64,000 nucleotides of DNA from Pseudomonadota bacterium (GTDB taxonomy: Bacteria > Pseudomonadota > Alphaproteobacteria > Rhizobiales > Xanthobacteraceae): contig JAFAFP010000172.1 of assembly GCA_023423415.1 (NCBI GenBank), forward strand, positions 1 to 64,000, in the 5' to 3' direction. The notes under the pieces were generated by a model, which worked only from the letters and a program-made list of their open reading frames with translations, was not told the origin of the DNA and did no database searches. The position numbers were made by a program, and so were the translations under genes. Shown here piece after piece: positions 1 through 9,402 of this stretch; within the stretch, counting starts at the first letter, position 1; the number at the start of each line of letters is the position of its first letter.

Positions 1-28
1 ACGACAATTGAGCATTTTGCGGACCGTA

Positions 29-1996
29 TTACGTCCGCAACTCCGCCAGCCCTTCATAAAGCTTCAGCGCTTCCGGATTGGCCAAGGCCTCGGTATTCTT
101 CACCGGACGGCCGTGCACCACATCGCGCACCGCCAGTTCGGTGATCTTGCCGGATTTGGTACGCGGGATGTCCGCAACCTGAATGATCTTGGCCGGCACG
201 TGGCGTGGCGACGCGCCGACGCGGATCTTCTTCTTGATCGTGTCGCGCAACGCATCATCAAGCGTGACGCCGTCCTTGCAGCGAACGAACAGCACGACGC
301 GCACGTCATTGTCGAAATCCTGACCGATCGCGATCGCCTCCATCACGTCGGGGATCTGTTCGACCTGCGCGTAGATCTCCGCCGTACCGATACGCACGCC
401 ACCGGGATTGAGCGTTGCATCCGAACGGCCATGGATGATGAGCCCGCCATGCTTCGTCCATTCGGCGAAGTCGCCGTGGCACCAGACGTTCGGGAACCGC
501 TCGAAGTAAGCGGCGTGATACTTCTTCCCGTCCGGATCGTTCCAGAACATCACCGGCATGGACGTGAAGGGCTTCGTACAGACGAGCTCGCCCTTCTCCT
601 GCTCGATATGCTTGCCGTCGTCGGACCACACATCCATCGCCATGCCGAGACCGGCGGCCTGGATCTCGCCGCGCCAGACCGGCGCGGTCGGATCGCCGAG
701 CACGAAACACGAGACGATGTCGGTGCCGCCGGAAATCGAGGCCAGATGGATGTCCGACTTGATGTCGGAATAGACGTAGTCGAAGCTCTCGGCGGCGAGC
801 GGCGAGCCGGTGGAGGTCATCACCCGCACCGACGAAAGATCATGCGTCTTCGCCGGATGCACATCGGCCTTCTTCAACGCATCGATATATTTCGCGCTGG
901 TGCCGAACAGCGTGATCTTCTCGTCCTGAGCGTAGTCGAAAAGCACGTCCGGCTTGGGCGCAAACGGCGAACCATCCCACAGAATGAGTGTCGCACCAGC
1001 GCCGATGCCGGAGACCAGCCAGTTCCACATCATCCAGCCGAGTGTTGTGAAATAGAAGACGCGGTCGCCGTCACGCACATCACTTTGCAGCCGGTGTTCT
1101 TTCAGGTGCTGCAGCAGCGTGCCGCCGCCGCCATGCACGATACATTTCGGCACGCCGGTCGTACCGGACGAATAGAGAATGTAGACCGGGTGGTTGAACG
1201 GCACGCGCTCATAGGTCACCGGCTTCGCCGTATAGGGCGCAAGGAACGCGTCAAGCGTCACCGCCCGCGGCATGGCGGCGGCAACTGTCTCCGCAGTCTT
1301 CAGATACGGAACGATGACGACCTTCTGGGCCGTCGGAAGCTGTCCCACAATGTGGGTCAACCGCTCGGTGAGATCGATCGACTTGCCGTTATACCAATAG
1401 CCATCGACCGCGATGAACACCTTCGGCTCGATCTGGCCGAAGCGGTCGAGCACGCCGCGCGCGCCGAAATCAGGCGAGCTGGACGACCAGATCGCGCCGA
1501 GCGACGTCACCGCCAGCATGAGCGCAACTGATTCGGGCAAATTGGGCAGCATGGCGGCGACGCGATCCCCCTTACCGACGCCGGCGTCCTTCAGCGCCTG
1601 CTGGGCACGAGACACCATGGTGTGAACATCGTCCCACGACAGGCGATAGGACACCTTGTCCTCACCCCGGAATACCATCGCATCGCCCGGGCCGGTCTTG
1701 CGCAGGAGATTTTCGGCGAAGTTGATCGAGGCATCGGGGAAGAACTGCGCCCCCGGCATCTTGTCGCCGTCGATCAAAAGGCGCGCCCCCGAAGAGGCCC
1801 CCTTGTCACCGATCACGCCGCAATAATCCCACACTTTATCCCAGAAGAGGTCTGGATGTTCGACCGACCAGGCGTGCAGATCTTTGTAGGTCTTCAAATC
1901 GAGCCCATGGCGGGCATTGACCTGCCGCAAGAAATCCATGACCTGCGTGCCCGCCACACGCTCCGGGCTCGGTATCCACAGCGGCTTGTCAGTCAT
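29..1996 (-). CDS. aacS: Acetoacetyl-CoA synthetase (acetoacetate-CoA ligase)
   Basis: Predicted cytoplasmic enzyme of the ANL adenylate-forming superfamily that makes acetoacetyl-CoA from acetoacetate, ATP and CoA, linking ketone-body or PHB breakdown to central metabolism. The 655-aa length matches the family. The phosphate-binding signature YSSGTTGVPK lies at about residues 275-284, the HGRSDATLNPGGVR block marks the hinge to the C-terminal domain, and PRTKSGK near residue 617 carries the adenylation lysine. ATG start is preceded by a GAGGGGA-like ribosome site. It is transcribed away from the asmA-like gene. A perfect 8-bp inverted repeat (17-24/33-40) overlaps the stop codon but has no clear U-tract. 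Confidence 0.93.
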   Translation of the reverse strand: MTDKPLWIPSPERVAGTQVMDFLRQVNARHGLDLKTYKDLHAWSVEHPDLFWDKVWDYCGVIGDKGASSGARLLIDGDKMPGAQFFPDASINFAENLLRKTGPGDAMVFRGEDKVSYRLSWDDVHTMVSRAQQALKDAGVGKGDRVAAMLPNLPESVALMLAVTSLGAIWSSSSPDFGARGVLDRFGQIEPKVFIAVDGYWYNGKSIDLTERLTHIVGQLPTAQKVVIVPYLKTAETVAAAMPRAVTLDAFLAPYTAKPVTYERVPFNHPVYILYSSGTTGVPKCIVHGGGGTLLQHLKEHRLQSDVRDGDRVFYFTTLGWMMWNWLVSGIGAGATLILWDGSPFAPKPDVLFDYAQDEKITLFGTSAKYIDALKKADVHPAKTHDLSSVRVMTSTGSPLAAESFDYVYSDIKSDIHLASISGGTDIVSCFVLGDPTAPVWRGEIQAAGLGMAMDVWSDDGKHIEQEKGELVCTKPFTSMPVMFWNDPDGKKYHAAYFERFPNVWCHGDFAEWTKHGGLIIHGRSDATLNPGGVRIGTAEIYAQVEQIPDVMEAIAIGQDFDNDVRVVLFVRCKDGVTLDDALRDTIKKKIRVGASPRHVPAKIIQVADIPRTKSGKITELAVRDVVHGRPVKNTEALANPEALKLYEGLAELRT

Positions 1997-2188
1997 CAGA
2001 ACGTCCCCTCAGGCACCTGTCTTAGTTTATTCGCGCTGCCATAAACCACAAAAACCACACCTAGCGACACATCGTTGGAAGAGGGGTTTGCAGGCCACGA
2101 AAGCGTCACAGACCAATGTACAAGGTTGGCGCATGGGATCGGCGGTCGGTATAGTCCTGCCCGCTATTGAAAATCGGAAATACGCCCC

Positions 2189-4231
2189 TTGTCAGCGGTC
2201 ACTGGCTTCAAGCGCCTGGGTCTTGCCGTATGCGTCCTCATCCTGGGCGTATTCGGCGCACTTGCGGTGGTTTCGTTCCTGATCCCCAAGGATCAGGTGC
2301 GTGAGGCCGTGAAGGCGGAAATTCGCAGCGTCACCGGCCTCGAGCCGGCGCTGCGCGGCGATGTCTCAGTGTCGCTTTTCCCCTACGGCCAGGTCGAGCT
2401 GTTCGATCTCGCGCTCGGTGACAGCGATGGCGAACCACCCCTTCAGGCATCGCGCCTCGTCGCGCGCCTCAGCTTCCTGCCGCTTCTACTGGGTCAGATC
2501 GAGATCGCCGACATCACCCTCGCCGATCCGCGGATCGTTGTGACAGTCGATTCGCAGGGCCGCTCAAACTGGTCACCCCTCTTGTCCTCGCTGACGCGCG
2601 CCTTCGATACCAAGGGTCGCAGCGCCGATGACGTGCCGACGTTCTCCGAAATCCGCATCAATGGCGGCACGCTTGTCCTACGCGACGACTACAGGAAGAT
2701 TTACGAATACGTCTCGCGTGCCGATCTTTCTCTCGCCTGGCCGGCGATCTCGCGCAGTTTCGCCCTGACCGGCACAGCGCGCTATCGCGGCGAAATGCTG
2801 GATATCGGCGTCACGCTCGGCAACTTTGCCGCTGCTCTGCAGGGAGATCGATCGGCGCTCAAGGTGCGCGTCGCCGGCGTGCCGCTGAAATTCGCCTTCG
2901 ACGGCGCGCTCGCCACCCGACCGACGCTGAAGATTGAAGGTGCGACATCGATCGATTCGCTTTCGCTGCGGCAGGCGATCGAATGGGCCGGGAAAAAGCC
3001 GCTGCCCGGCGGTGGCTTCGAACGCTTCTCGCTCAAGGCGCAGACCAATGTGCTCGGCGGCACCATTGCGCTGTCGCAGGTCAATCTCGAGCTCGATGGC
3101 AACACCGCCGAAGGCGTGCTGACCTTTGCCGCCGACGGCCGCCAGACCCTGCAGGGCACGCTCGCCGCCGACCAGCTCAATCTTACGCCCTACCTTTCAA
3201 CCATCCGGCTGCTGGCAGCCCCCGACCGCGAATGGAGTCGCACGCCGATCGATCTCGATGGCCTCACCACCGCCGATCTCGACCTGCGGCTCTCGGCCGG
3301 CAAGATCGCCATCGGCAGTGCACAGCTCGGGCGCACAGCGATCGCCGCCAACCTGCGCGGCGGCAAACTGGGCATCACCATCGGCGAGGCGCGCGGCTTC
3401 GGCGGCGTGATCCGCGGCACCATCGGCCTTGCCAAAGCCGATCAGGGCGCGACATTCGCGTCACAAATCCAGTTCGACAACGTCAATCTCGAACGCTGCA
3501 TCGGCGAACTCTTCGGCGTCCGACGGATCGATGCTAAGGGTAGCCTCACCATCGCACTGGAAGGCAACGGGACAAGCGTTTACGCGCTGACCCGCACGCT
3601 CAACGGTGAAGCGGCGTTGACCGCCAACAAGGGCGCAATCACCGGGCTGAACGTCGAGCAATTGCTGCGGCGGCTGGAGCGTCGTCCACTCTCCGGCGGC
3701 AGCGAATTCCGCAATGGGCGCACGCCATTCGAAACCCTCAGCATCGAGGTGAAGATCGCCAAGGGCAACGCGACCGTCGAGTCGGTCGATCTGCGCGGCC
3801 AGACGGTGCAACTCGCACTCGAGGGCGAGGCGTCGATACCCTCGCGCGACCTTGATCTGAAGGGCATCGCGACCTTGGTGTCCACCAGCGCCGACCGCAA
3901 GGCGTTCGAACTGCCGTTCGTCGTGCAAGGCCGCTGGGACGAACCGTTGATGCTGCCGGACACACAGATCCTCATTCAGCGGTCGGGAGCGGCAGCGCCG
4001 CTGCTGGAAGCTCTGCGACGCATCGAGCGGGAGGCCGCGGCAAACTCGGCAGCCACGCAAGCGGTCCCCGTCCTTGCAGCCGAGCCGATTTCATCAGCAA
4101 TTCCGCCGCTTGCGACCAAGGAAGCCGCTACTCCGATCGCAAGTGGCATGGAGCCGACCGCTCCGGTTCTTCCTTTGCCGCCGGTTACAAGTGCGCCGGC
4201 CCCTTCGGCTTCGGCTGAAAAATCCGAATAA
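2189..4231 (+). CDS. AsmA family protein
   Basis: 680-aa protein with one N-terminal membrane anchor (about residues 8-32, VCVLILGVFGALAVVSFLI) and a long periplasmic AsmA-type body. The conserved N-terminal pattern follows the anchor (VREAVKAEIRSVTGLEPALRG, then SLFPYGQVEL), and a DUF-type AsmA C-terminal half ends around residue 600. The last 70 residues are Ala/Pro-rich and probably disordered. AsmA proteins are large beta-taco envelope proteins implicated in lipid transport and outer-membrane assembly; the exact cargo here is unknown. The start is TTG with a weak GGAAA upstream, the only in-frame initiator before the anchor. The 192-nt divergent gap to aacS should carry both promoters. 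Confidence 0.85.
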   Translation: MSAVTGFKRLGLAVCVLILGVFGALAVVSFLIPKDQVREAVKAEIRSVTGLEPALRGDVSVSLFPYGQVELFDLALGDSDGEPPLQASRLVARLSFLPLLLGQIEIADITLADPRIVVTVDSQGRSNWSPLLSSLTRAFDTKGRSADDVPTFSEIRINGGTLVLRDDYRKIYEYVSRADLSLAWPAISRSFALTGTARYRGEMLDIGVTLGNFAAALQGDRSALKVRVAGVPLKFAFDGALATRPTLKIEGATSIDSLSLRQAIEWAGKKPLPGGGFERFSLKAQTNVLGGTIALSQVNLELDGNTAEGVLTFAADGRQTLQGTLAADQLNLTPYLSTIRLLAAPDREWSRTPIDLDGLTTADLDLRLSAGKIAIGSAQLGRTAIAANLRGGKLGITIGEARGFGGVIRGTIGLAKADQGATFASQIQFDNVNLERCIGELFGVRRIDAKGSLTIALEGNGTSVYALTRTLNGEAALTANKGAITGLNVEQLLRRLERRPLSGGSEFRNGRTPFETLSIEVKIAKGNATVESVDLRGQTVQLALEGEASIPSRDLDLKGIATLVSTSADRKAFELPFVVQGRWDEPLMLPDTQILIQRSGAAAPLLEALRRIEREAAANSAATQAVPVLAAEPISSAIPPLATKEAATPIASGMEPTAPVLPLPPVTSAPAPSASAEKSE

Positions 4232-4259
4232 CGACGTTTCGCTCCGCTGGGACGAGAAT

Positions 4260-5291
4260 TCACACTGCGCGCAGCATGCCGGTTTTCGGATGGCAGTTGC
4301 GATACTCAAAGAACTGCTCATCAGCCGCCGCGACCGTGACTTCATGATAGAGACGCAGCTTCGCGGCGGGGCCAAGCGTCATCAAATACTTCATCGCCGC
4401 ACCGAAGATCGCGACATGGGTCGGATGCGATTCCGCCCAGCGCTCAAGCGCACTGAGACTCTTCCACCAGCTCATGCCAAACGACTTCTCGACCGGTTTG
4501 CCGTCCGAACCGACAATGCGCATGTAGCGGTTGGCAAAGCAGCCGCATGACAGTCCTTCATCGCGGAGGAAGTCCATGCCTGCGCGCAACACCGGCTCGA
4601 CGTCATCGAGATAAAGCCGCAGTTCCTGATCGTCCGTGTCGCTCCAGTCCTGACCGGAGCGGATCAGGCAGATATTCTCATGCGGCACGACACGCCGATG
4701 GCCGTTCGTTCCTGTAACCTGAGGTGCGCCGACTGGCGCCATGTCGCTGGTCTGGCTGAGCGGAATGCGATCGCGCATGCCGCCCCAATAAGCGTGCTCC
4801 TGCACCATGTCGCTCATGCCGTCCGCGACAACGGCGATACCTTCCGTACGCCCGATCGAGGAAAACAATGTTTCATAGCGCGTGATCGAAGGGCGCAGGA
4901 TTTCGGTGAAGAAACCGAGCGGACAATTCGGTTTCTCCTCGCCGGACCATGCCGCACCGTGCGAGGAGAACCACATGTCGAAGCGCGGGATATCATCCCA
5001 ATAGGCAATCGAGATAACCGTCTCGTAGCCCGCCTCGTCGGTGTAACGTGCGCGGTCCCAATGTCCGGGACCCTGATCTGTGTTGAAGGCAGCAACGATC
5101 TGGTCGAGCGGTTCGACCGTCGCGGGTTCATCTGCCGGGCGGAATTGAAGCCCGAAATACGCCATGACGACACGTGTGACGCTCGGCTTGTGCCGTGCGA
5201 CAAAGGAGGGATATGGCGGCACGTAATCGTCGCCGACACGCGGATGACGGGTGCGCGCCGTCTTCAGATGATCGGGAATGGCAGATTCCAT
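4260..5291 (-). CDS. Aldoxime dehydratase (haem-containing, Oxd family)
   Basis: Predicted haem lyase dehydrating aldoximes R-CH=NOH to nitriles, the first step of the aldoxime-nitrile pathway. About 343 aa, the usual Oxd length. Diagnostic stretches are MAYFGLQ, GPGHWDRA, IRSGQDWS (serine about 212, matching the substrate-binding Ser of OxdA), a SHPTHVAIF block near residues 289-297 carrying the proximal haem histidine, and LYHEV (His about 316, matching the distal histidine). The gene overlaps the nitrilase stop: TGATG gives an ATG at 5291 with GGAGG seven bases upstream; a GTG at 5294 is the alternative. Coupled translation with the nitrilase supports one pathway. Confidence 0.88.
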   Translation of the reverse strand: MESAIPDHLKTARTRHPRVGDDYVPPYPSFVARHKPSVTRVVMAYFGLQFRPADEPATVEPLDQIVAAFNTDQGPGHWDRARYTDEAGYETVISIAYWDDIPRFDMWFSSHGAAWSGEEKPNCPLGFFTEILRPSITRYETLFSSIGRTEGIAVVADGMSDMVQEHAYWGGMRDRIPLSQTSDMAPVGAPQVTGTNGHRRVVPHENICLIRSGQDWSDTDDQELRLYLDDVEPVLRAGMDFLRDEGLSCGCFANRYMRIVGSDGKPVEKSFGMSWWKSLSALERWAESHPTHVAIFGAAMKYLMTLGPAAKLRLYHEVTVAAADEQFFEYRNCHPKTGMLRAV

Positions 5292-6355
5292 CACGCGGCC
5301 TCCTCACCGTCCTCCTTCACGATCGACAGAATGTCGGCGCGCGCAGCACCGACGGCTGGCGCGTCCTCGCCGCGGCGCATGAGGTCCGCCTCGCCGCGGC
5401 GCTTTGAAACCACACGATCCCCTGGCGTCTTGTCGAGCAGCAGGCGCGTGACGTCCGGCCTTGCATAGTGTCCGGCCGGGTCGGCCGCCGCTTTGGCCAG
5501 CGAGATCATGCCGAGATCGATGTCGGCATAGACGAGGCCTTCCTCGGTTTCGGGAAGTGGCGCGTGCATCAACTGACCATCGGGCGCATAGATCGTCGCG
5601 AAGCCGCCGCCCGCGAGCAGCAATTGCTTTTTCATGTCGTCGGTGCAAAGCGTGTCGATCATCTCCTTCGACACTGTTGCGCAAGGCGCGATGACAAAAC
5701 AGCCGCCCTCGACCGCATAGATGCGGCTCGCGGCGTTGTTGACTTCCGGCCCGAGCGCATAAGCACCGCCGCGATACAGAGAAAAACTCGGCCAGGCGGC
5801 AATATGAACCTGCTCATTCTGAGCATACATCGCGTATTTCGACAGCGGCTGCAGATGCTCCCAGCAACACAGCGCGCCGACACGGCCGAGCGGCGTCTCG
5901 AAAACCGAAAGATCGGAGCCATCGCCTTCGCCGAACACGGTGCGTTCGACATGCGTGGGCTTGAGCTTTCGCCGCATCGCCACGGTGCGGCCGTCAGCGC
6001 CGATGATCCACTGGCCCATATAAAGGCTGCCGCCGTGCTTCTCACTGTGGCCCATCACAACCATGATGTTGTTGTCCTTCGCCGCCTTGGCGAGGCGCTC
6101 GGCCTGCGGCGAGCCATAGACCAGCGAGTTGTCGTGATAGCGCTGGATGAATTGCATTCCCCAAGCTGGAGAATCCAGCCAGATGAAGAAGGGATAGCCG
6201 GGGATGAAGGTTTCCGGGAATGCGATCAGCGAAGCGCCATTGGACGCTGCGTCCGCAATCAAACCCACCGCTTTATCTACAGTGCCGTCGAGATCGAGAA
6301 AGACGGGGGACGCCTGAACTGCAGCGGCCTTGAATTTCGAGTGACTGACGGACAT
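5291..6355 (-). CDS. Nitrilase (aliphatic/arylacetonitrilase type)
   Basis: 354-aa nitrilase-superfamily branch 1 enzyme hydrolysing nitriles to carboxylic acid and ammonia. The catalytic triad is visible: Glu48 in FPETFIPGYP, Lys130 in RRKLKPTHVERT, Cys164 in CCWEH. Length and motif spacing match Rhodococcus and Pseudomonas nitrilases. A strong GGGAGGAGA site sits seven bases before the ATG. It is first in a two-gene operon with the aldoxime dehydratase and is divergent from an AraC regulator, the classical arrangement for inducible aldoxime/nitrile use. Substrate preference (phenylacetonitrile-like versus aliphatic) cannot be read from sequence alone. Confidence 0.93.
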   Translation of the reverse strand: MSVSHSKFKAAAVQASPVFLDLDGTVDKAVGLIADAASNGASLIAFPETFIPGYPFFIWLDSPAWGMQFIQRYHDNSLVYGSPQAERLAKAAKDNNIMVVMGHSEKHGGSLYMGQWIIGADGRTVAMRRKLKPTHVERTVFGEGDGSDLSVFETPLGRVGALCCWEHLQPLSKYAMYAQNEQVHIAAWPSFSLYRGGAYALGPEVNNAASRIYAVEGGCFVIAPCATVSKEMIDTLCTDDMKKQLLLAGGGFATIYAPDGQLMHAPLPETEEGLVYADIDLGMISLAKAAADPAGHYARPDVTRLLLDKTPGDRVVSKRRGEADLMRRGEDAPAVGAARADILSIVKEDGEEAA

Positions 6356-6381
6356 GGCGCATCTCCTCCCAATTTAAACGG

Positions 6382-6491
6382 TTTCCCGCGTGGAAATACT
6401 AGGCAGCACCGGGATTTCCGGCTTGTTCAGGACACGCGCCAAACTTGACTGAGCATGGCATCGGAGGTTTTAGGCTGCATTTCCATGTGGA
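6382..6491. promoter_or_regulatory. Candidate AraC operator region between nitrilase and its regulator
   Basis: The 166-nt divergent gap contains two related motifs, TTTCCcgcGTGGA at 6382-6394 (part of the imperfect palindrome TTTCC-N5-GGAAA, 6382-6396) and TTTCCatGTGGA at 6480-6491. They are possible binding sites for the adjacent AraC-family protein. No clear -35/-10 pair could be assigned. This is inference from motif recurrence only. Confidence 0.35.
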
Positions 6492-6521
6492 CAGAAAAGC
6501 GTTTGTTGTTACGCTTGAGAA

Positions 6522-7484
6522 ATGCACAAGCTGTGGTCTACGGACACGGTGGAAGCCCGCGACCGCCTCTCCTATTGGGTCGAGGCGGTTTGCGAGACCT
6601 ATGTGCAACTCGAATGCGATGCGCCGCAGCGAGACAAGGTTTTCCGCGGCACGATCGAAGCCAACCAGCTTGCGACGCTCGGTCTCTCGCGTGTCACATC
6701 CTCCCCGCAACGCGTGCGGCGGACATCGGCAAAGATTGCGCTGGCGACCGAAGACTATTTCCTGGTCAGCATCCAGACGGCCGGACATGGCAAGATCGTT
6801 CAGGATGGACGCGTCGCGGAGCTTTCACCCGGCGATTTCGCCCTCTACGACTCGACGCGGCCTTACGAACTGATCTTCGACGAACCGTTTCAGCAGCACG
6901 TTCTGCAATTGCCGGGTGCGACGCTGCGAACCAAGCTCCGCAATACCGAGGCGCTGACAGCACGAAAGGTGTGCGGAGCGCGGGGCGCCGGCCATCTGGC
7001 GATCGGCATGATCAATGCGCTTGCGGCCGACATCGATACGCTGGAAGCAGGTTCTATCGCGGCCATTGCCGAGAGCGTGGAGAACATTCTCGTCGCCGGT
7101 CTCTGCACGCTGCCAGGCGCCTGCGATCCGGCTGTTTCGCGCCTCACCGCGTTTCACCGTAACCAGATCAAGGCCTATGTCCTGCAACGATTGCGCGACC
7201 CAAAGCTGTCGGTGAACGAGATCGCCGCGCATTTGCGGCTTTCGCCGAGCACCATTCACCGCGCCTTTGCCGGCGAAACGAATTCACTGAATGCCTGGAT
7301 CTGGAACCAGCGGCTCGACGCCGCGAGGCGCCAGATCTGCGATCCTGCCCTCATCAACAGCACCATCAGCGAGATCGCGTTCGGGTGGGGCTTCAACGAC
7401 GCAGCGCATTTCAGCCGTGTCTTCCGTCATCGCTTCGGATGCTCGCCACGCGAATTGCGGGCTGAGTGTGCGAGGAAGGAATGA
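6522..7484 (+). CDS. AraC-family transcriptional regulator of the aldoxime-nitrile operon
   Basis: 320-aa protein with an N-terminal AraC-binding-like cupin-type domain (about 20-190) and a C-terminal AraC/XylS double helix-turn-helix (about 215-315). The second helix-turn-helix shows the family pattern ISEIAFGWGFNDAAHFSRVFRHRFGCSPRELR. The architecture resembles FeaR/NitR-type activators that sense aromatic amine or nitrile catabolites. It is divergent from nitrilase-aldoxime dehydratase, so it is inferred to activate that operon. Its ribosome site is weak. It converges with the potI-like gene. Confidence 0.88.
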   Translation: MHKLWSTDTVEARDRLSYWVEAVCETYVQLECDAPQRDKVFRGTIEANQLATLGLSRVTSSPQRVRRTSAKIALATEDYFLVSIQTAGHGKIVQDGRVAELSPGDFALYDSTRPYELIFDEPFQQHVLQLPGATLRTKLRNTEALTARKVCGARGAGHLAIGMINALAADIDTLEAGSIAAIAESVENILVAGLCTLPGACDPAVSRLTAFHRNQIKAYVLQRLRDPKLSVNEIAAHLRLSPSTIHRAFAGETNSLNAWIWNQRLDAARRQICDPALINSTISEIAFGWGFNDAAHFSRVFRHRFGCSPRELRAECARKE

Positions 7485-7523
7485 TGTCTTTCCCACTCTC
7501 CGCTAAAAGCTCGTCGAAGCACG

Positions 7524-8339
7524 CTACAACGGCGCGCCGCGCATGTCGCCCTTATTGGTCGCGGCATAGCGCTTGGTGATCAGCGAGGCTGTCACCACCA
7601 GCACCGCGACAAGCGCAATCATCAGCGTGCAGATCGCATTGATTTCCGGTTTCACGCCAAGCCGCACTTCCGAATAGATGCGGATCGGCAAGGTCGTGGC
7701 GCCCGGCCCCGTGGTGAAACTCGCGATCACGAGATCGTCGAGCGACAATGTGAAAGCGAGCATGAAGCCGGCCAGCACTGCCGGCAGGATCAGCGGTAGG
7801 GTCACCGTGAGGAAGGTCCGGAGCGGCGGACAGCCGAGGTCCATCGCTGCCTCCTCAAGACTCCAGTCGAATGAGAGAAGCCGCGACTGGACAACCACCG
7901 TGACGAAACACATGGTCAGCGTGGTGTGGGCCATCATCGTGGTCCAGAAGCCGCGCTCGATATCAGCAGCTACGAACAGCAGCAGCAACGCGAGTCCGAT
8001 GATCACTTCCGGCATGACCAGCGGCGCGTAAGCCATCGCCGAGAATGACAGCCGCCCGCGGAAACGGCCCATCCGCACCAGGGCCAAAGCGGCGAGCGTA
8101 CCGAGAATGGTCGCAAGCGTCGCCGACAGGAACGCGATGCGCAGGCTGACCCAGGCCGCTTGCAGGATCGCCGAGTCTTCGAGCAGCGCGCGATACCAGC
8201 GCAGCGACCAGCCGCCCCACACTGCGACGAGCTTTGAATCGTTGAACGAATAGATGATGAGGATCACGATCGGCAGATACAGGAACGCAAGGCCCAGCGC
8301 GACCGAGACGACGTTGAAGGGCGAAGCGCGGTGCATCAT
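7524..8339 (-). CDS. ABC transporter inner-membrane permease, putrescine/spermidine type (PotI-like)
   Basis: 271-aa permease with six predicted membrane helices and the binding-protein-dependent transport signature EEAAMDLGCPPLRTF facing the ATPase. It is most similar in wording to PotC/PotI of polyamine importers. It is the last gene of a potG-potH-potI-like set and is separated from potH by 141 bp that hold a palindromic repeat. Alternative start two codons in (ATG ATG). Substrate polyamine is inferred from family only; related permeases carry other compounds. Confidence 0.82.
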   Translation of the reverse strand: MMHRASPFNVVSVALGLAFLYLPIVILIIYSFNDSKLVAVWGGWSLRWYRALLEDSAILQAAWVSLRIAFLSATLATILGTLAALALVRMGRFRGRLSFSAMAYAPLVMPEVIIGLALLLLFVAADIERGFWTTMMAHTTLTMCFVTVVVQSRLLSFDWSLEEAAMDLGCPPLRTFLTVTLPLILPAVLAGFMLAFTLSLDDLVIASFTTGPGATTLPIRIYSEVRLGVKPEINAICTLMIALVAVLVVTASLITKRYAATNKGDMRGAPL

Positions 8340-8356
8340 GTCAAATCCACCGGCTC

Positions 8357-8440
8357 GTCATGGCCGGCCCTGCCCCGGCCATCCATCTTCTTCGCCAAAG
8401 TCCTTGCAGGATGGATGCGCGGGTCAAGCCCGCGCATGAC
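8357..8440. repeat. Dispersed palindromic repeat inside the pot operon
   Basis: An 84-bp imperfect inverted repeat begins GTCATGGCCGG and ends with the complementary-type arm GCGCATGAC. Both arms share GTCATG and CATCCATC when read inward, and each arm has its own small GC palindrome (GGCCGG...CCGGCC; GCGCGGG...CCCGCGC). The form is typical of REP-like elements in Bradyrhizobium relatives. Its place between potH and potI suggests a transcript hairpin that may lower potI expression. Confidence 0.7.
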
Positions 8441-8480
8441 ACCTTTAAAAGCCGCTCGCAGGGTGGAAGCGAAAGCATCC

Positions 8481-9398
8481 TTACCTCCGCTCCAGCGAAC
8501 GCGACTGCATGTGTTGATAGAACATGATCGGGACGATCAGGATCGCCAGCAGAACTGTGGCCAGCGCCGATGCCACCGGCCAATCCTTATTGGAGAAGAA
8601 CTCCGTCCACAACGTCTGGCCGATGAACAGCGAATCCGAACCGCCGAGCAGATCGGGAATAACGAATTCGCCAACCACCGGGATGAAGCACAGCAGCGAG
8701 CCCGCGACGATGCCGGGCACTGCGAGCGGCAGGGTCACAAGCCAGAATGCCTTCCAGCGCGGACAGCCGAGGTCGGCCGCCGCTTCCAGCAACGTCTCGT
8801 CCATTTTCTCGAAAGCCGCATAAAGCGGCAGCACCATGAAGGGCAGATACGAATAGACGATGCCGATGAAGATTGCGGTGTCAGTCGCGAGCCATGTCAG
8901 CGGTTCAGAAATAATGCCAACCGCCAACAGAAGATCGTTCAGCAAGCCCTCGCGCTGCAGGATATTGATCCAGGCATAGATACGGATCAGGAATGCGGTC
9001 CAGAACGGCAGGATCACCGCAATGACCAGCATCGGCTGCAGCCAGCGGGGAGTGCGCGCCATGCCGTAAGCGATCGGAACTCCGATCACGAGCAGAATCA
9101 GGGTGGAGATGGCAGCAACGGAGACGCTCTTCATATAAGATGACACGTAAAGCCAGTCACCGAACAGCGTCTTGAAATTGTCGAACGACAACGCGGAAAC
9201 GAAATCTTTCAATCCTGGCCATCCGGCCGCGGGATCAAACACCGGGCTGTAAGGCGGCTGCGCCAGTTCGATCTGCGACAGGCTGATGCGCAGCACGATC
9301 AGGAACGGCACCAGCAGGAAGACGATCAGCCACAGATACGGCACGCCGATTACGGCGCGGCGATACCAGCGATCGAAGCGCGCGGCTGAACCTGCCAT
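8481..9398 (-). CDS. ABC transporter inner-membrane permease (PotH-like)
   Basis: 305-aa permease of the polyamine-type ABC family with about six membrane helices and the coupling-loop signature LEAAADLGCPRWKAFWLVTLPL. A large periplasmic loop follows the first helix, as in PotB/PotH. The ATG lies four bases after the stop of the ATPase gene, showing one operon. It should form the heterodimeric channel with the PotI-like protein. Confidence 0.83.
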   Translation of the reverse strand: MAGSAARFDRWYRRAVIGVPYLWLIVFLLVPFLIVLRISLSQIELAQPPYSPVFDPAAGWPGLKDFVSALSFDNFKTLFGDWLYVSSYMKSVSVAAISTLILLVIGVPIAYGMARTPRWLQPMLVIAVILPFWTAFLIRIYAWINILQREGLLNDLLLAVGIISEPLTWLATDTAIFIGIVYSYLPFMVLPLYAAFEKMDETLLEAAADLGCPRWKAFWLVTLPLAVPGIVAGSLLCFIPVVGEFVIPDLLGGSDSLFIGQTLWTEFFSNKDWPVASALATVLLAILIVPIMFYQHMQSRSLERR

Positions 9399-9402
9399 CG
9401 CT

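Noticed and set aside
17..40. 8-bp perfect hairpin at the aacS stop as a terminator
   Set aside because: No U-tract after the stem on the minus strand; noted only in the gene entry.
8..1531. 507-aa plus-strand frame opposite aacS
   Set aside because: Antisense frame caused by high GC codon bias; aacS on the other strand has complete enzyme motifs.
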